Positions 24,201 to 36,200 of a stretch of 58,775 nucleotides of DNA are shown piece by piece. The stretch lies in NCBI GenBank assembly GCA_001662425.1, contig BDDC01000494.1:235-59009 (forward strand), read 5' to 3'. Source of the stretch: Chlamydomonas sphaeroides (taxonomy: Eukaryota; Chlorophyta; Chlorophyceae; Chlamydomonadales; Chlamydomonadaceae). Under the pieces are notes generated by a model. It saw only the letters and a list, made by a program, of their open reading frames with translations. It made no database searches and was not told where the DNA came from. The position numbers were made by a program, and so were the translations under genes. Every line of letters starts with the position of its first letter. The first letter of the stretch is position 1.

Positions 24201-27200
24201 AAATGTCGTACCCTGCGTGCCTCTTCAACGATGGGGTCCTGCACGGCAAGTGCTTCATCAGCACGCTGCTCCAATCACCGCAGCTACCACACAGCGCCTT
24301 CCACAAACCCCGCACCATACCTGGTCTTGCTCGTTTGGATTTACGCCGGCAGCAGCCCCGGCATTCCGAGCCGACTGAGGGAGGCAGCACACAGGTTATA
24401 AAACGTTGGAGGCGGCCGTGGGTAGGTCAGCGCACGTCATGTTAGCATGCAGCTAAAGACATTGCCACACCTGCGCCAGGGCACGAATACGTCTTCCGTA
24501 CACTTGGGAGTACATGGCCCTGTGTACAGCAGCAAGACGTGATGGTGAGACGAGGTCTGGGTCTTGCAAGTGGGGCGTGTAGCACGGCGCACCCACATTC
24601 GAAACACAGCGCCAACTTTGTTGACCTTCCGCGCAATGTTGTTCATCTTGCGCCAAGCCTTGACCGCTTTGATCACATTTTTCGTCTTTGACAGCGTATC
24701 CTTGGCCTGTCTGAGGACCTTCAGGGTCTTGGCTGGCACCGCCCCAAATTTAGCAAACTGTGTTTGGTACATGTTTTGTGGTGGGGGAGTGCAGTTAGAA
24801 GCAGTGCAAAGGGGCATGGAAATCAGGACATGCTACTCAACACTCTGCCCCTCCTACCCCTCCCATGCTCACCGGAATGACGTTTGGCAACTGCATACAC
24901 AAACACGGCACCATATTGTAAGACACTACTTCCTCAGTTCAGGGCTACGTTTATACTTGGGCCACTCACCGTCCACGCAATTGCCTTGAGCTGTTGCAGG
25001 GGTCAGGCCATGTGCGGTATTACGAAACGTGCCGTGATTGGTTACTTGGACAACGTGTCCCACGACATCAGGACACGCAGTGCATCGTTGGCAGGCTTAC
25101 CATGTCCGTAGAGCCGGGGCCTGGGCGGGTGTGGGGTCGGAGGGGGGAAACAGGACGCTTGAAGAAACAAGCACAGCGGCAACCTATGTTGTAAGAATGT
25201 TGCATTACTTACCTCCGCATGTCGACTTGCTATTCTGTGTCATGCTTAACCTGCGTAGGAGGTTGGCATTGAGCGATTATGTGACGTGGCAATCAACATG
25301 ATGACCTGATAATGCATGCTACTGTTGTGGCTGGGCTCACGATACGGATGTCGAGATGGACGATTGCAGGGTTACTGAGCTGCCGTCGCCGGGAGGGTCT
25401 CGGAGAATCAGCAGAGGCACCGGAATGGGGATCTGGTTGTGGACAATGCAGGACCGCACAGCAATGCTGACACAGGTTCTCTGAGCGGTCAATTACGTCA
25501 ATCAAGCATGGCCAAGCAATACCTCAATGAAGCCTGAGTTCGACCGTGTCACAGAGCCCTGTGCGGAGGGATATGATAAGCTGAGCAATGTGCACAACAC
25601 CAATGCAGCTCACTTATTGTTCTGGAGTGCATGGGTACCTTGACAATGGCATACACGTTGAAGCCGCGGGCCGGCCATCTGTGTGAGAGTTGAGGCCCGG
25701 TCAAGGTGGTGGCCGGTGTGTTTGCCATGCTGGCTAACCGTAAATGCCCCCAGGCCCCTCGCACCCGTTCGTTTGCTGGACAAGGATGGTCATGGCGTGC
25801 GCGTTTGCTGTCAGAACTCCAAAGTTGGGCGCCACAGGTGTGAGCTCGTGGGTGTACTCCGCCAGACCCAGGGTGGGGTTGGTGGAAACCTGGCAACGTA
25901 TTGCGGCAGCATGCAGCGGAAGCCCATACGGTTGTTGCTTACTCATGTGGTATGGCGGACTAGCCAATATTCATGGGACGTGTATGATATTTAGGTTTGC
26001 AAACGATTGGCTGTAGCTTCACATGTACGCCCACCTCCTTCACGCAACCCAGGCGGGCGTTTGCACATTCAGTGGCATCACCACCAATGGTGTCCTGGAT
26101 ATGTGCGGGTACGACACATTAGCAGTGCGTAGCCCGACTGTGTTACAAACACAAGCCTGGCTGCGGTCTTGTCCGTGCCTCACACCTGGATCAGCACACT
26201 GCTGCTGACGTCTGAGCAAATTTGCCTGCCATACTTCTCAAAAAGGCGGACCCGGACATTGTAAGATGCCTATGTAGATTTCGGAGGACCCGGTGATGTG
26301 GGAGGCGGTGGACATGCTTAAACAAATGAAGCAGTCGCGCCGCACCTACCCCAACTGACAGCAAGAAGACCTCTTTCTGAATGAGGTCTGAGTCTGGTGG
26401 CATGAAGGCCTCGTAGATTCGCTCATATGCAGCCATCACCTGCATGTTACAAGGCCGCAGCTTGCTTACCCTACTTGAGTAACTTGAGTGTGGGTTGCAA
26501 GCAACGACAGCTAAAACTTACGGCAGCAGGGGCCGTGCACTGCCGGCCGAGTGCGTCCTCATTGCAGAACACCGACAGGCCCTCCGAGTTGCGGCGACAC
26601 AGAGAGACCGACATCTCCACGGGTGCCATGTATGTAAAGGCAACGGTTGGCACTGCACCAGCTGCTGCATCGTTGTCTGCACCGTTCTGCTGCTGCTGGC
26701 CAGAGTCCTCACTCGTCAGGTTGACGAATTGCTCAATCTGCAAGCGCCATGGCGGGCGGACGTGGCAATGATGCGTTGTTGACATTCTTTTGACAGCCGC
26801 TTCTCAAATATTATTTCTGTATGGCCAACTGCCTCTAGATGCCCGCACTAGCCCTGTACCTGGTTTGTGAGCAGCATGAATTGGTTGATGGCGGCCGCGT
26901 TGAGGTCGGGTATGGGCTCAGCCAGCTCCACGAAGCTGATGGTCCAGGGCAGCGCAGCCAGCCTGTGAGGGCCAGTGACAGGATGATGGCGACGTCAGCC
27001 ACGGCAATGTTGGGCATGGCTGCGCTTGCAATCAGCATGCTCGTACCGGAACGTTGTTGCTCCCCCGGACGAGTCCGCAATGATACCCACACGGCGAGCA
27101 GGCTGCAAGGCAGGGGCGCAGTGGGGCCGTTTGGACAATGAAGCTGGATGGCTGCTATTATAGTGGCAGCACGATGGAGAAGCTGGATGGCTGCTATTGG

Positions 27201-30200
27201 CTGCTATTGGCAGCACGGCATCACCCACCGCCGGTTGCGAGCTCTGCGCCTGGCAGGACATGGCCGTGAACTGCAGCGTGACACCACCAAGACCAAACCT
27301 GCAGTTGCCGCCTGCGGGATGTTGAAAGGCAGGTCGCACAGATCTCGAATGGGCAGCCATACCTGGAACCATTATTCTAGTCCGCCGATACACCACTGAT
27401 GAAAGTTGGCAGCTCCACGCCCCTCGCCCCTGCTTACCTGCTACAGAGACGGCCACTTCGCGTGTGGTTGTGTCCCGAATGTCAATGTCATATACGGGGG
27501 CCATCAGCTCGAACGCCCCATTCTCGTCGACCTGGCGGTGGTACGTAGCTTCGCTGGTTGGTGGGTGATACGGCCCGTATGTCGTGCAGCGCGTGAGGAC
27601 AGTGAGCACTCACCGCAACGGTTGGAGGTAGGGTCATGGTGAAGGTGTGCGTGTCGTACTTGGCCTCGAGTCTGACAAGGCCTCCCGCCCCGACAGCCAA
27701 GACAAAGGCGCCATCAGCCTGGCTCTCGGCACAGCCCACAGAGGTGTTCCCGGGGTGCACAGTGGCGCAGACCTGGACACCTGTGGCGTGGATTGGTATG
27801 GTGGGGTTGGCCGGCAGCTGGACCCCAGCCATTGTCCGCAGATGCAGTGTTGACAAGGGAATGAAACCATGCATCCACGATCAACATCACACAGCGCCCC
27901 GTCATCAAAATACAGCATATGCTAACCTGCGACTGGGCATCCGCGCGTCTGCGAGAAGCCAAAGTTGGCGCTGCTGCCAGGCCACCTGGGGAGAGACACA
28001 CGCCATTTTATGCCGTGTTGTGACACGGGCCACAAGCTAGATTGCACACTTTTACATCCGCACCTGACGAAGCCGGTGATGGGCAGGCTGCTATCATCCT
28101 GGATTGGCAGCAGCTCTGAGGTCTGGGCGTGTTGCACGGCAACATTCTGCGGGCGGGCAGTAGGTGCGAAAAAGAGTCGCAACAGCAAAGCAATCACGTT
28201 GATTTCAATTGTGAGATGCAACAGCAGGGGTTGGATGGATCAGGCGCGCCCATAACGGCGCACCTGAGAGGCCCCCGGTCGCCCAGTGATGGAAAAGGCG
28301 TGCAGCAGGATGCGGCCGCTGCGCAGCTTGGTGCGCTTGCTCGCAGTCAGCCTAGCAACAACGCAGGCGATGGGAGGCAAACATCGGCAGGCCAGAGCAT
28401 GTCAGGATAGCCAGGACATGGCGTGAGGCAGCACACGTCACAGCGATACCACATCACGACAGACATCAATTCGCACGCACCTTACGAGCTGGCCTGTGCA
28501 CTTCTCTGCGGTTTAGTTACGGGGTTCCATGCGTTAAAGCACGTACACATAGCATCTAACGGGCGTTTGCGGGTGTTGCCCTGCGCTCCAAACACGCACC
28601 TGGAGACCCCACGGGGTCGCAGCCCGGCAGGTGGGACTGCAGCTGCAGGGTGTACNNNNNNNNNNNNNNNNNNNNNNNNNNNNNNNNNNNNNNNNNNNNN
28701 NNNNNNNNNNNNNNNNNNNNNNNNNNNNNNNNNNNNNNNNNNNNNNNNNNNNNNNNNNNNNNNNNNNNNNNNNNNNNNNNNNNNNNNNNNNNNNNNNNNN
28801 NNNNNNNNNNNNNNNNNNNNNNNNNNNNNNNNNNNNNNNNNNNNNNNNNNNNNNNNNNNNNNNNNNNNNNNNNNNNNNNNNNNNNNNNNNNNNNNNNNNN
28901 NNNNNNNNNNNNNNNNNNNNNNNNNNNNNGGTGCCCAGGATGCGTGCAGTGAGACGTGTGCCCGGGGAAGCGGTGAGCATGCGTGTCTTGACCTCGCCGC
29001 TGATCTTGCCCGCCCACATGATGGTCACGTCCCGGCACTCGGGCTCTGCAGGGGCATAGCGCGGCATCGTAAGGCAGGTTTTGATCGCAAATATGACGGT
29101 GGAACATAAGGCGGCTTCTGGGCTGCTTGCAGTCAGATACACAAACGTACCGCTGACAAAGCGCACAGCCGATAACGGACTGGATGCATTGATGTAGAAC
29201 AGGCTGGATGCGTCCGAGGCCACTGTGACGCAGTAGCGGTACGTGAGGCCAATCTGGAGGCTGTCCTGCACAATGTCCTCGTCGACCTCCGTCCGTGCTG
29301 GCTTGTACAGGGTTCCACAAGCCAGGCCGATGGCCAGCTGGGCAATGGTGGTGGGCTCGCCCGGTTGCCCAGACACAGGGTCCAGCAGGCTGCGCGTGAT
29401 GCTGACACCGGCCTCGCATGCGCTGCCCACCGCCCAGCTGCGGACAGGGGAGCGGATGTTGGTTAGGATTGCGGAATTATGACAAGATGAGGCTTGGCAG
29501 GTGGGGCCGGGCCATGCGTGCGGCCTCACCTGAACAGGATGCTGGTGTATTCTTGGGCGACCGTGAGGTTGACGGGGCGGCCGCCAGGGTTGTCCAGCGT
29601 GCAGCCGCAGGTTGTGGTGCCTGCGGCAGGGGGTTGGCAGATAATTCGTCCTGCGGCGGGTAGGGCAGCGGCCAATATGTAACTTTATATGGGGTGCTCT
29701 CACCGTTTGTGAGGGTCGCATCCCTGTACGGTGTGCTCTCCACGTTTGTCCAGTCGGGCATCATGGGGAAGTTGCGTTCGGTCCTCATGAAGGCACGCCA
29801 CTGGAGCGGAGTGCCCGCCTTGAGGGACTGCTGGCGGTGGATGGCGACTGGGGTGCTGGGGCCAAGGCCTGCGGTGTGGTATGTGGCACGCTTGAGTGCT
29901 TGGCTCAATGATGGCGCAGTATGCAACATGTACAGTATCAGTCAACACTTACTGGCAGTAGGCTGGGTGCTGAAGCCCGGAAACAATAGACTGGTGGTCG
30001 TGCTGCTCTCCTTGGTCTCATTGAAGCCCCTGACTTGGGCAAACAGAGTGTAATCCATGCCAATGCGCTCCAGTGTCGAGCTGCCCTGCCCAAGCACAAT
30101 GAATGCTTCCTGGGCAGAGGACCTGTTGGCGAGCGAGGGCGGTCCTGAGTAACCCGAGATCCACATCCCACATTACAGCTTCTCCGTGAACCACGCCCAC

Positions 30201-33200
30201 CTCAGCGTGAAGCTTGGGCGTATGCGGCATGTGTTGGCGCTGCAGATGCCGTCCGCGCTGTTGCCTGACCCCAGGTCGCACTCCTCCTACGCATTTGGGT
30301 TCGCATCGATCAACTGTTGAATAGATAGAGTCAACCCCGACAAGAACTGCGGCAGCTCGTGGTATGGCCCCTCTCACCGTGCCCTGCCAGGGGATGCCGT
30401 CACCGCACGAGCGGCGCCACAGGGCCGGCGACATGTCGGCCTGCTCCGCCTTTGTGGGTGCACGGGCCTGCTGCCAGGCCAGCAGCGACGGGCCCACAGC
30501 GGGGCATGTAGTGGCTGACACCACATCGGGCAGCCTGTGCGTGAGGGGAGGCATGACCGGACAGCGGTTTGTGGCAGCTTGTTCGATTGGACATGTTGCT
30601 TGCTAACGCCGCATCCTCACCCGTCGCCAGTGAGCTCGGCAACCACCGTGTGTGTGGCTTGGGCCCATGGCGAGGCACATATGAAGCCCAGGCTGGTCGT
30701 GCAGTTGTCGGACCGGATGGTACCGCTGGCGGCGTCCAGGGATGCGCACATGGCCGAGCTGCTGCTGCTGCCGCCGGATGACGTCCACTGCAGGCTCAGG
30801 CCGCGAGCAGGGTCCAGGCCGCTGTCGGCCCAGTAGGGGCTGCCCAGGGAGAGCGCATCAATGGCTCCCAGCCACAGGCGCTGGGTAGCGCCGGAGGCTG
30901 CGGCTGACGTCAGCAGGCTGGACAGCACCGCCAGGTCCTGGGGTTGGGGCACGCATAAGTAGTAAGCCATGAATTGCTGTGGCCCAGAATGGTACGTATG
31001 CATGCCGCACCAAAGACCCACCTCAACGCTCGACACCCTGGCCAGCTCGCCAGCCGTCAGGGCGTTGCGGCACAGCAGAGCTGCCTGTGAAGACGGCGGA
31101 TTTAGCAGTGTCAAACCCATGAGAATGTGTTGCCTTTCACCAAAATCGTATATATATATATAGCCATTGATCATACATACAAGGAGGTGCATGCGGTCCG
31201 GATGCACGATTGCCTGCAGGTAGGCAGGTCCCACCGCCCAGGCGCCCACCTGCTGCCGGGTGCATTCCCACACATCTACCAGCAAGGAGAGGTTCAACAG
31301 GCTGTGTTCTCAGGTCGCCACGCACCTGCTGCCAGCTCGTGCGTACGCTGGTGTGGGCGTAGAGTGTGTAGAGGTGGCCGCCCCGCACCGTCTGGGCGGT
31401 GGCCCTGGCGGCTAGGTCGGCTTTGGATGCGACCGGAAGGGGCCAGCCGGCCGGCAGCATGGGCGTCGGCAGGTTGATGGGTCCTGCCGGGAAGGCAGGG
31501 TCCGGCAGTGGCATATGAGCACGGGCTGCTGTGGGCACCTCGTGTGATACGCAGCTCACCCTCACACAGCGGCCTCAGCGCAGTGGCGCAAGCTGTGTCC
31601 ACCAAGGCTGGCGTCAGCTGCATGTCACAGGCAGTGGCGTGGGGTGCCATGTTTGCTATGGAAGATGATGAGTACAGATGCACAGTGATGCACACCATGC
31701 GTGTCGTCTGTCTTGATACATGCACTCTGCAGCGCTCCCGCACAGCCCTGACTCGCCTGCTTGTCGGCGCTTCGCAGCATGAGAGCCCCGCACGAGTTGG
31801 CCAAAGATGTTGCAGGCTCGCTGGGCTCACCACCGCCCCACGCCGGCAGCCTCTCTGTCTCTGTTCCATCTGCCAACATGACGGTGGCGCCGCTAGAGCG
31901 GTAGCCCACCCATACCATGCTCGCGACGGCAGACCCAGCGTCCACGTAGGGCTGGCTGTGCATGAGGCGCGAGACAACCTGCAGAAAGTGATAACGAGCG
32001 AGGACGTGCAGTGGTCGCTTGCAGCAGCATGGTTGACGTGTGTGATTGGCTGACGTTACTAACGTGAGCGCACCTGCTCGTATTCCTGTCGTGTTGCAAA
32101 GTCGGCCAGCCTCTGGCCCTGAGACAGGCACCAGGCGCGAGCAGACTCCCACGACCGTGGCACATTGAAGAGCGTGTACCGCATGGCCCCCAGCGTGACG
32201 ACTGTGTTTGGCTGTGTGGAATGAGGGCGGGCCAGGTGCGCGCACTCTGTCAGATAGACATATCGCTCGTATCTGCTGCAGCTATGCTCGGTGACGCCTT
32301 GTATCCCACCCGGCTCGCATCTTCAGGGCAGAAGCTGCGCGCCCGGCTAGGCAAGCGGCAGAGATATGGCTGTGATACATTGCAGCGAATGTCCTGCAGG
32401 CACGGAGCAAGATACCAGCACGAAGATTCATGTGTACAGCGTTCCGTGCTCATATGTACAGCATTCATTCAAACAGAATTCCTCGTAGTATGCAGCTTTG
32501 CGAACGGCCTTTGTGGTCCGTGCCACGCAAGTGTCTAACCCTGCGCCGTACACGGCCACCCACATTCCATCCGTTTGCGAAAACGTCATTGGCGGGGTCT
32601 CGGAACTTGGACATTAACACCTGCAATAACACAGTTCGCCATCGCTGACACTCGCACAATCAGGTCATCTCTGTCTTTACTCCAGGAACCGTGCATCCAG
32701 CAGGCCCCACCTCAGCACATGACTCCACACCTCCTGAGTCATTTGGCTCAGCTACGAAGCGGGGTGCGGGACATCATCAGCATGAAGCATGCAGGGTGCT
32801 GCCAAGTAGCAGCAGCCCGCTGCAACGTACATGGCAACCAGTCGGACACGGGGCTCGTGTTCTGGACAACGCCATTGCTCCAAACCCAGATGCTCCTTGT
32901 GGTTGCAGACCGCTGCATGAAGAGGCACGGGGAAACCAACACATGGGGTAGGTTGGTGCGGCCCAGCAGCTACAGCAGCAATTGTGGCAATGTATGTGTT
33001 ACCTGGAGGCCGAACCAGAAGCGTGAGTCACCTACACACACAAGACACACCATCCAATTCAGGCAAGCACGCATATCAGGCCGGCTTGTCATGGTGGCAA
33101 GCAGGCCGCATACCAAGGCGCGTGGCAAACACCCTGTGGCCGAACACATGAGGCAACATGGTTCTAGTGAATTGTCCTTCCAGCCAAGTTATATACATAC

Positions 33201-36200
33201 ATCAGCCAACCACATGCCTGATCTGGTTGACCACAGCCTGCGAGGTAGTAGCACGAAAGTGCAAAGAGGTGAGCCACTTCTCAGCTAGCATGCTGACACA
33301 GCACTGGGGTGTGTGTTTGTGTGCGTACCTCCTGCTCTCCAACGCTGTTCCAGAAGGATAGGAGCCCGCCCGCAGCAGCACACCGTGACTGAGCAACGCT
33401 GTACACCACCGGCTCGTTGTAGTACTGCAGCACATACACGCAGTGGTGGTGGTCGTGCAAATCTTGCACGTGTTTGGGTCGATCCGTCCGATCAATAACA
33501 AAGCAGACCTTCCACCTCATCCGCCTCACCAGGTAGTCCCACCCCATGTAGCTCATGTTCCAGAAAGGCGCTGTTGCACCTGGCTGCAGCTGGACCTGTG
33601 TAGCACAGGTAGCAGATGGGTTGTCGTTGGCTAGATATCTAACCTAGTGCAAGCGTGTGACCCTCCGCTTACGGATCCGGTGCCCTCGATGCAGCGGGAG
33701 CGGGACGTCTGACGCTTGCACCTGGCCATGCATGGTGGGGGGAGGGTGCAGGGCGTGCGCTCAAGAAGATGAGGCCATCCATATGTGCACACCATCCAGC
33801 AGCTTCGTTCCTCACATGGTGGGTGCTTGGAACAGGCAAGGAATATCGTTCCAGCCATTGGCAGTTGGGTCGATTAACGGGTTTCGCTGCCAGATCGAAT
33901 AAGAACGGGCACATTCGTTCAAGTGAAAAATAGATGCATCATGCAGACATGCGCACGCCAGCAAAGGGCACAGCGCCTTACGGTGCGCCAAAGCCATGCT
34001 TCACCTATGATGCACGCAGAATCATGAAAACGGAGCAATGATTGGATCCAGGGTAGCCGAGGTTTGGCAACAAGACATGTTCTGATGTGCTGCTGCGCCT
34101 AGAGGCTGTGCGCACAGCCTACATGCAAGTTGTGTGTCCGGCGCGAGCTCACCGCATCCCTCTGTAACAACACCAGCCGCGGTCAGGCCATTGGGTTCTC
34201 CCGCGTTCCAGGCACTGATAGTCAAAGGGGCACCTGCGAGCACACACATAACAAGGAACGTGATTGCACATGCAGCCAAATGGTGCGCTTGTCGTTCGCT
34301 CGTCGGCTGCCATGGACGCGTATATGGAACACGCTCTTTCTTCGCCTTGCTGTCTCCCATACTTGCCCGTCAACCAAAGCCATGTGCTGGTGTTTGCAGG
34401 CTGCGAAACGATTTGCAGGATACATCAAGTGGTGTTGAATGGGCGGGGCAGGTGTACACATGCCAATAGTGTCCATGCGCCAGGAGCAGAGGACATGGTC
34501 TGCCATAGGCAAACCTGCCCACACACGCCTCACATTACGCGAGAGGCCCAGCCAATGACGCGCGAATCCATCATCTGCGGTAAGGGACGCAATGTGCACG
34601 ATGCCATGTGGTGCGGCATTCCGTGGCTGGGGCTGCGTTGTAGGCCCATCATCTATCAGCTTACTCGTGGGCTGGTTGAAGACGTGCTGACGTAGCTGGT
34701 TACTAACATCGTCAAACTCTTGCACGGAATCGTAGTACACCAGCAAGGCCCCGGCAGACGCGCAACGCTGCTCCGCCAAGCTGCGGGGAGTCGGGGCGTG
34801 GTAGACAGATTCATAAGTGCTGCTGCCTCACATGTCGTGATTTATCAGTGATGGTGTAACACACATAATGATAACACCGGGCTTGCGTTTGGGTGCCCTT
34901 CTTGCACGGAAAGTAGCGCATACTGAACCTAGTATAATGCAAAGTCGTCTCTTGAACTACATCGCACCTGTACGTCGTGACGCTGTCATAGTAAAGGTAC
35001 TCAAAGCCGCCTGCACACATGACAGGACATGCATGCACGTGCTCCACAGCGCTCCACACAACGTGAGGATTGGCATGCTTGCGCTTGCAATTGATTCAGC
35101 AGCAAGATCACACAGCTCCTGTCATACAAACTACCCACCATACGATAGTTGCCACGCAGGCACGACAGTCTTTAATGGGGACCGGCACAAGAACGGCAGG
35201 GTAACGCCTTGCACGGCAGCAAGCACACCAGCGTGGAAGGGTCAGCGGAGCATTCGCACAGGTGCCTTCCTGCTGCCCACCCTACCGCACGGGAGATCCT
35301 GCAGGCAGATGCGGCGAGCGATTCACCATAGCTATTCAATTATCCCCAGCGATCAAGCTGCAGCCCAAAAGCTGCCCTTCACCATGCGAACTCACGTTCC
35401 ACTGGGGGTCGAAAGATCGATAAGCGGGCGGCATGTATGACAGCACGACGTGGGGCAGTTGGGCAGCAAACGTTTGGCAGGCGGATGGGTGGAGATACGG
35501 CAGGTGACTGTTGATGGTGGTGCTTTGGTAGCAAATGACAGCTATGCCGCAGGCGTCCGTACCGCCACGGCCAGTGGGTCGGTGTTTGGGTCCCTTGGTT
35601 TCTCCAGCACCGCCTTTGTTGCAGGGCACGGTGATATGATTGTTATCGATTCAGCTCAAAAGGCGCAGTCGGCTGGTAGGTGCAGTCAACGAACCAAGCA
35701 ACTTGGAAGCCACTCACCTCGGCGCACCCCTCGTTGCCTGCAACACAAATACGTATGTTATGTGCGTGTGCTGTGTGCACAAGCCAGATAGTGAGAAGGG
35801 CTATGGCAGTACAGGCTCACCTCCAACATCGTTGGGCTCGCCTAAAACACCATTCAGCAGAGCAGGGCCATTGGTTGCGTTGGTTTGCTGTTATTCTCAC
35901 AAGGAGCAGTCGCTGAGGCGTAACTTACTTGGCCGCCAGTCAGAGAAGGATAGCTGCATGCATCGCATTGTATTGACATTATAAGGTTGAGGTTGGCATA
36001 TAACCAGCTATTCAGTTGGCAGCTAGTAACACACAGCGCCTGCACTGCATTATTCGTCACATAGTACCTGAGCACCTGAGAGTGAGCACCACAGAGCCAG
36101 GTGTGAGTTTAAGGCAGCGAGGATTACCACATGTCAGAATGGCACGATTGACACGCCGCTTGTCAACATGGTTGCGCGGGAAGGCAGCATAGCCAGCAAG

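Larger units (their letters stand above)
25341..30534 (-). other. Stalk: carboxypeptidase-regulatory-like beta modules
   Basis: Phase-consistent exons: 30534-30378, 30286-30201, 30122-29953, 29868-29704, 29650-29530, 29437-29151, 29045 into the gap, 28655-28600, (28351-28264), 28146-28064, 27948-27927, 27817-27614, 27531-27438, 27311-27229, 27102-27047, 26962-26860, 26737-26522, 26439-26350, 26269-26186, 26094-26035, 25889-25765, 25678-25639, 25558-25523 and 25432-25341. Typical strings: CDLGSGNSADGICSANTCRI, GLTYRYCVTVASDASSLFYI, GVQVCATVHPGNTSVGCAES followed by ADGAFVLAV, VDENGAFELMAPVYDIDIRD and YNVRVRLFEKYGRQICSDVS. The pattern G-V-x-V-C...G...D-G-x-F resembles transthyretin/carboxypeptidase-regulatory-like beta-sandwiches used as stalks. 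The frame on the left side of the gap is uncertain. Confidence 0.65.

Noticed and set aside
26995..27609. A single 204-residue minus-strand exon
   Set aside because: Domain continuity needs introns at 27103-27228 and 27312-27437; the open frame continues by chance because one intron is a multiple of three and includes a tandem duplication.
28423..29109. Plus-strand frame running through the N gap
   Set aside because: It is open only because N codons are not stops; the flanks on the minus strand are coding.
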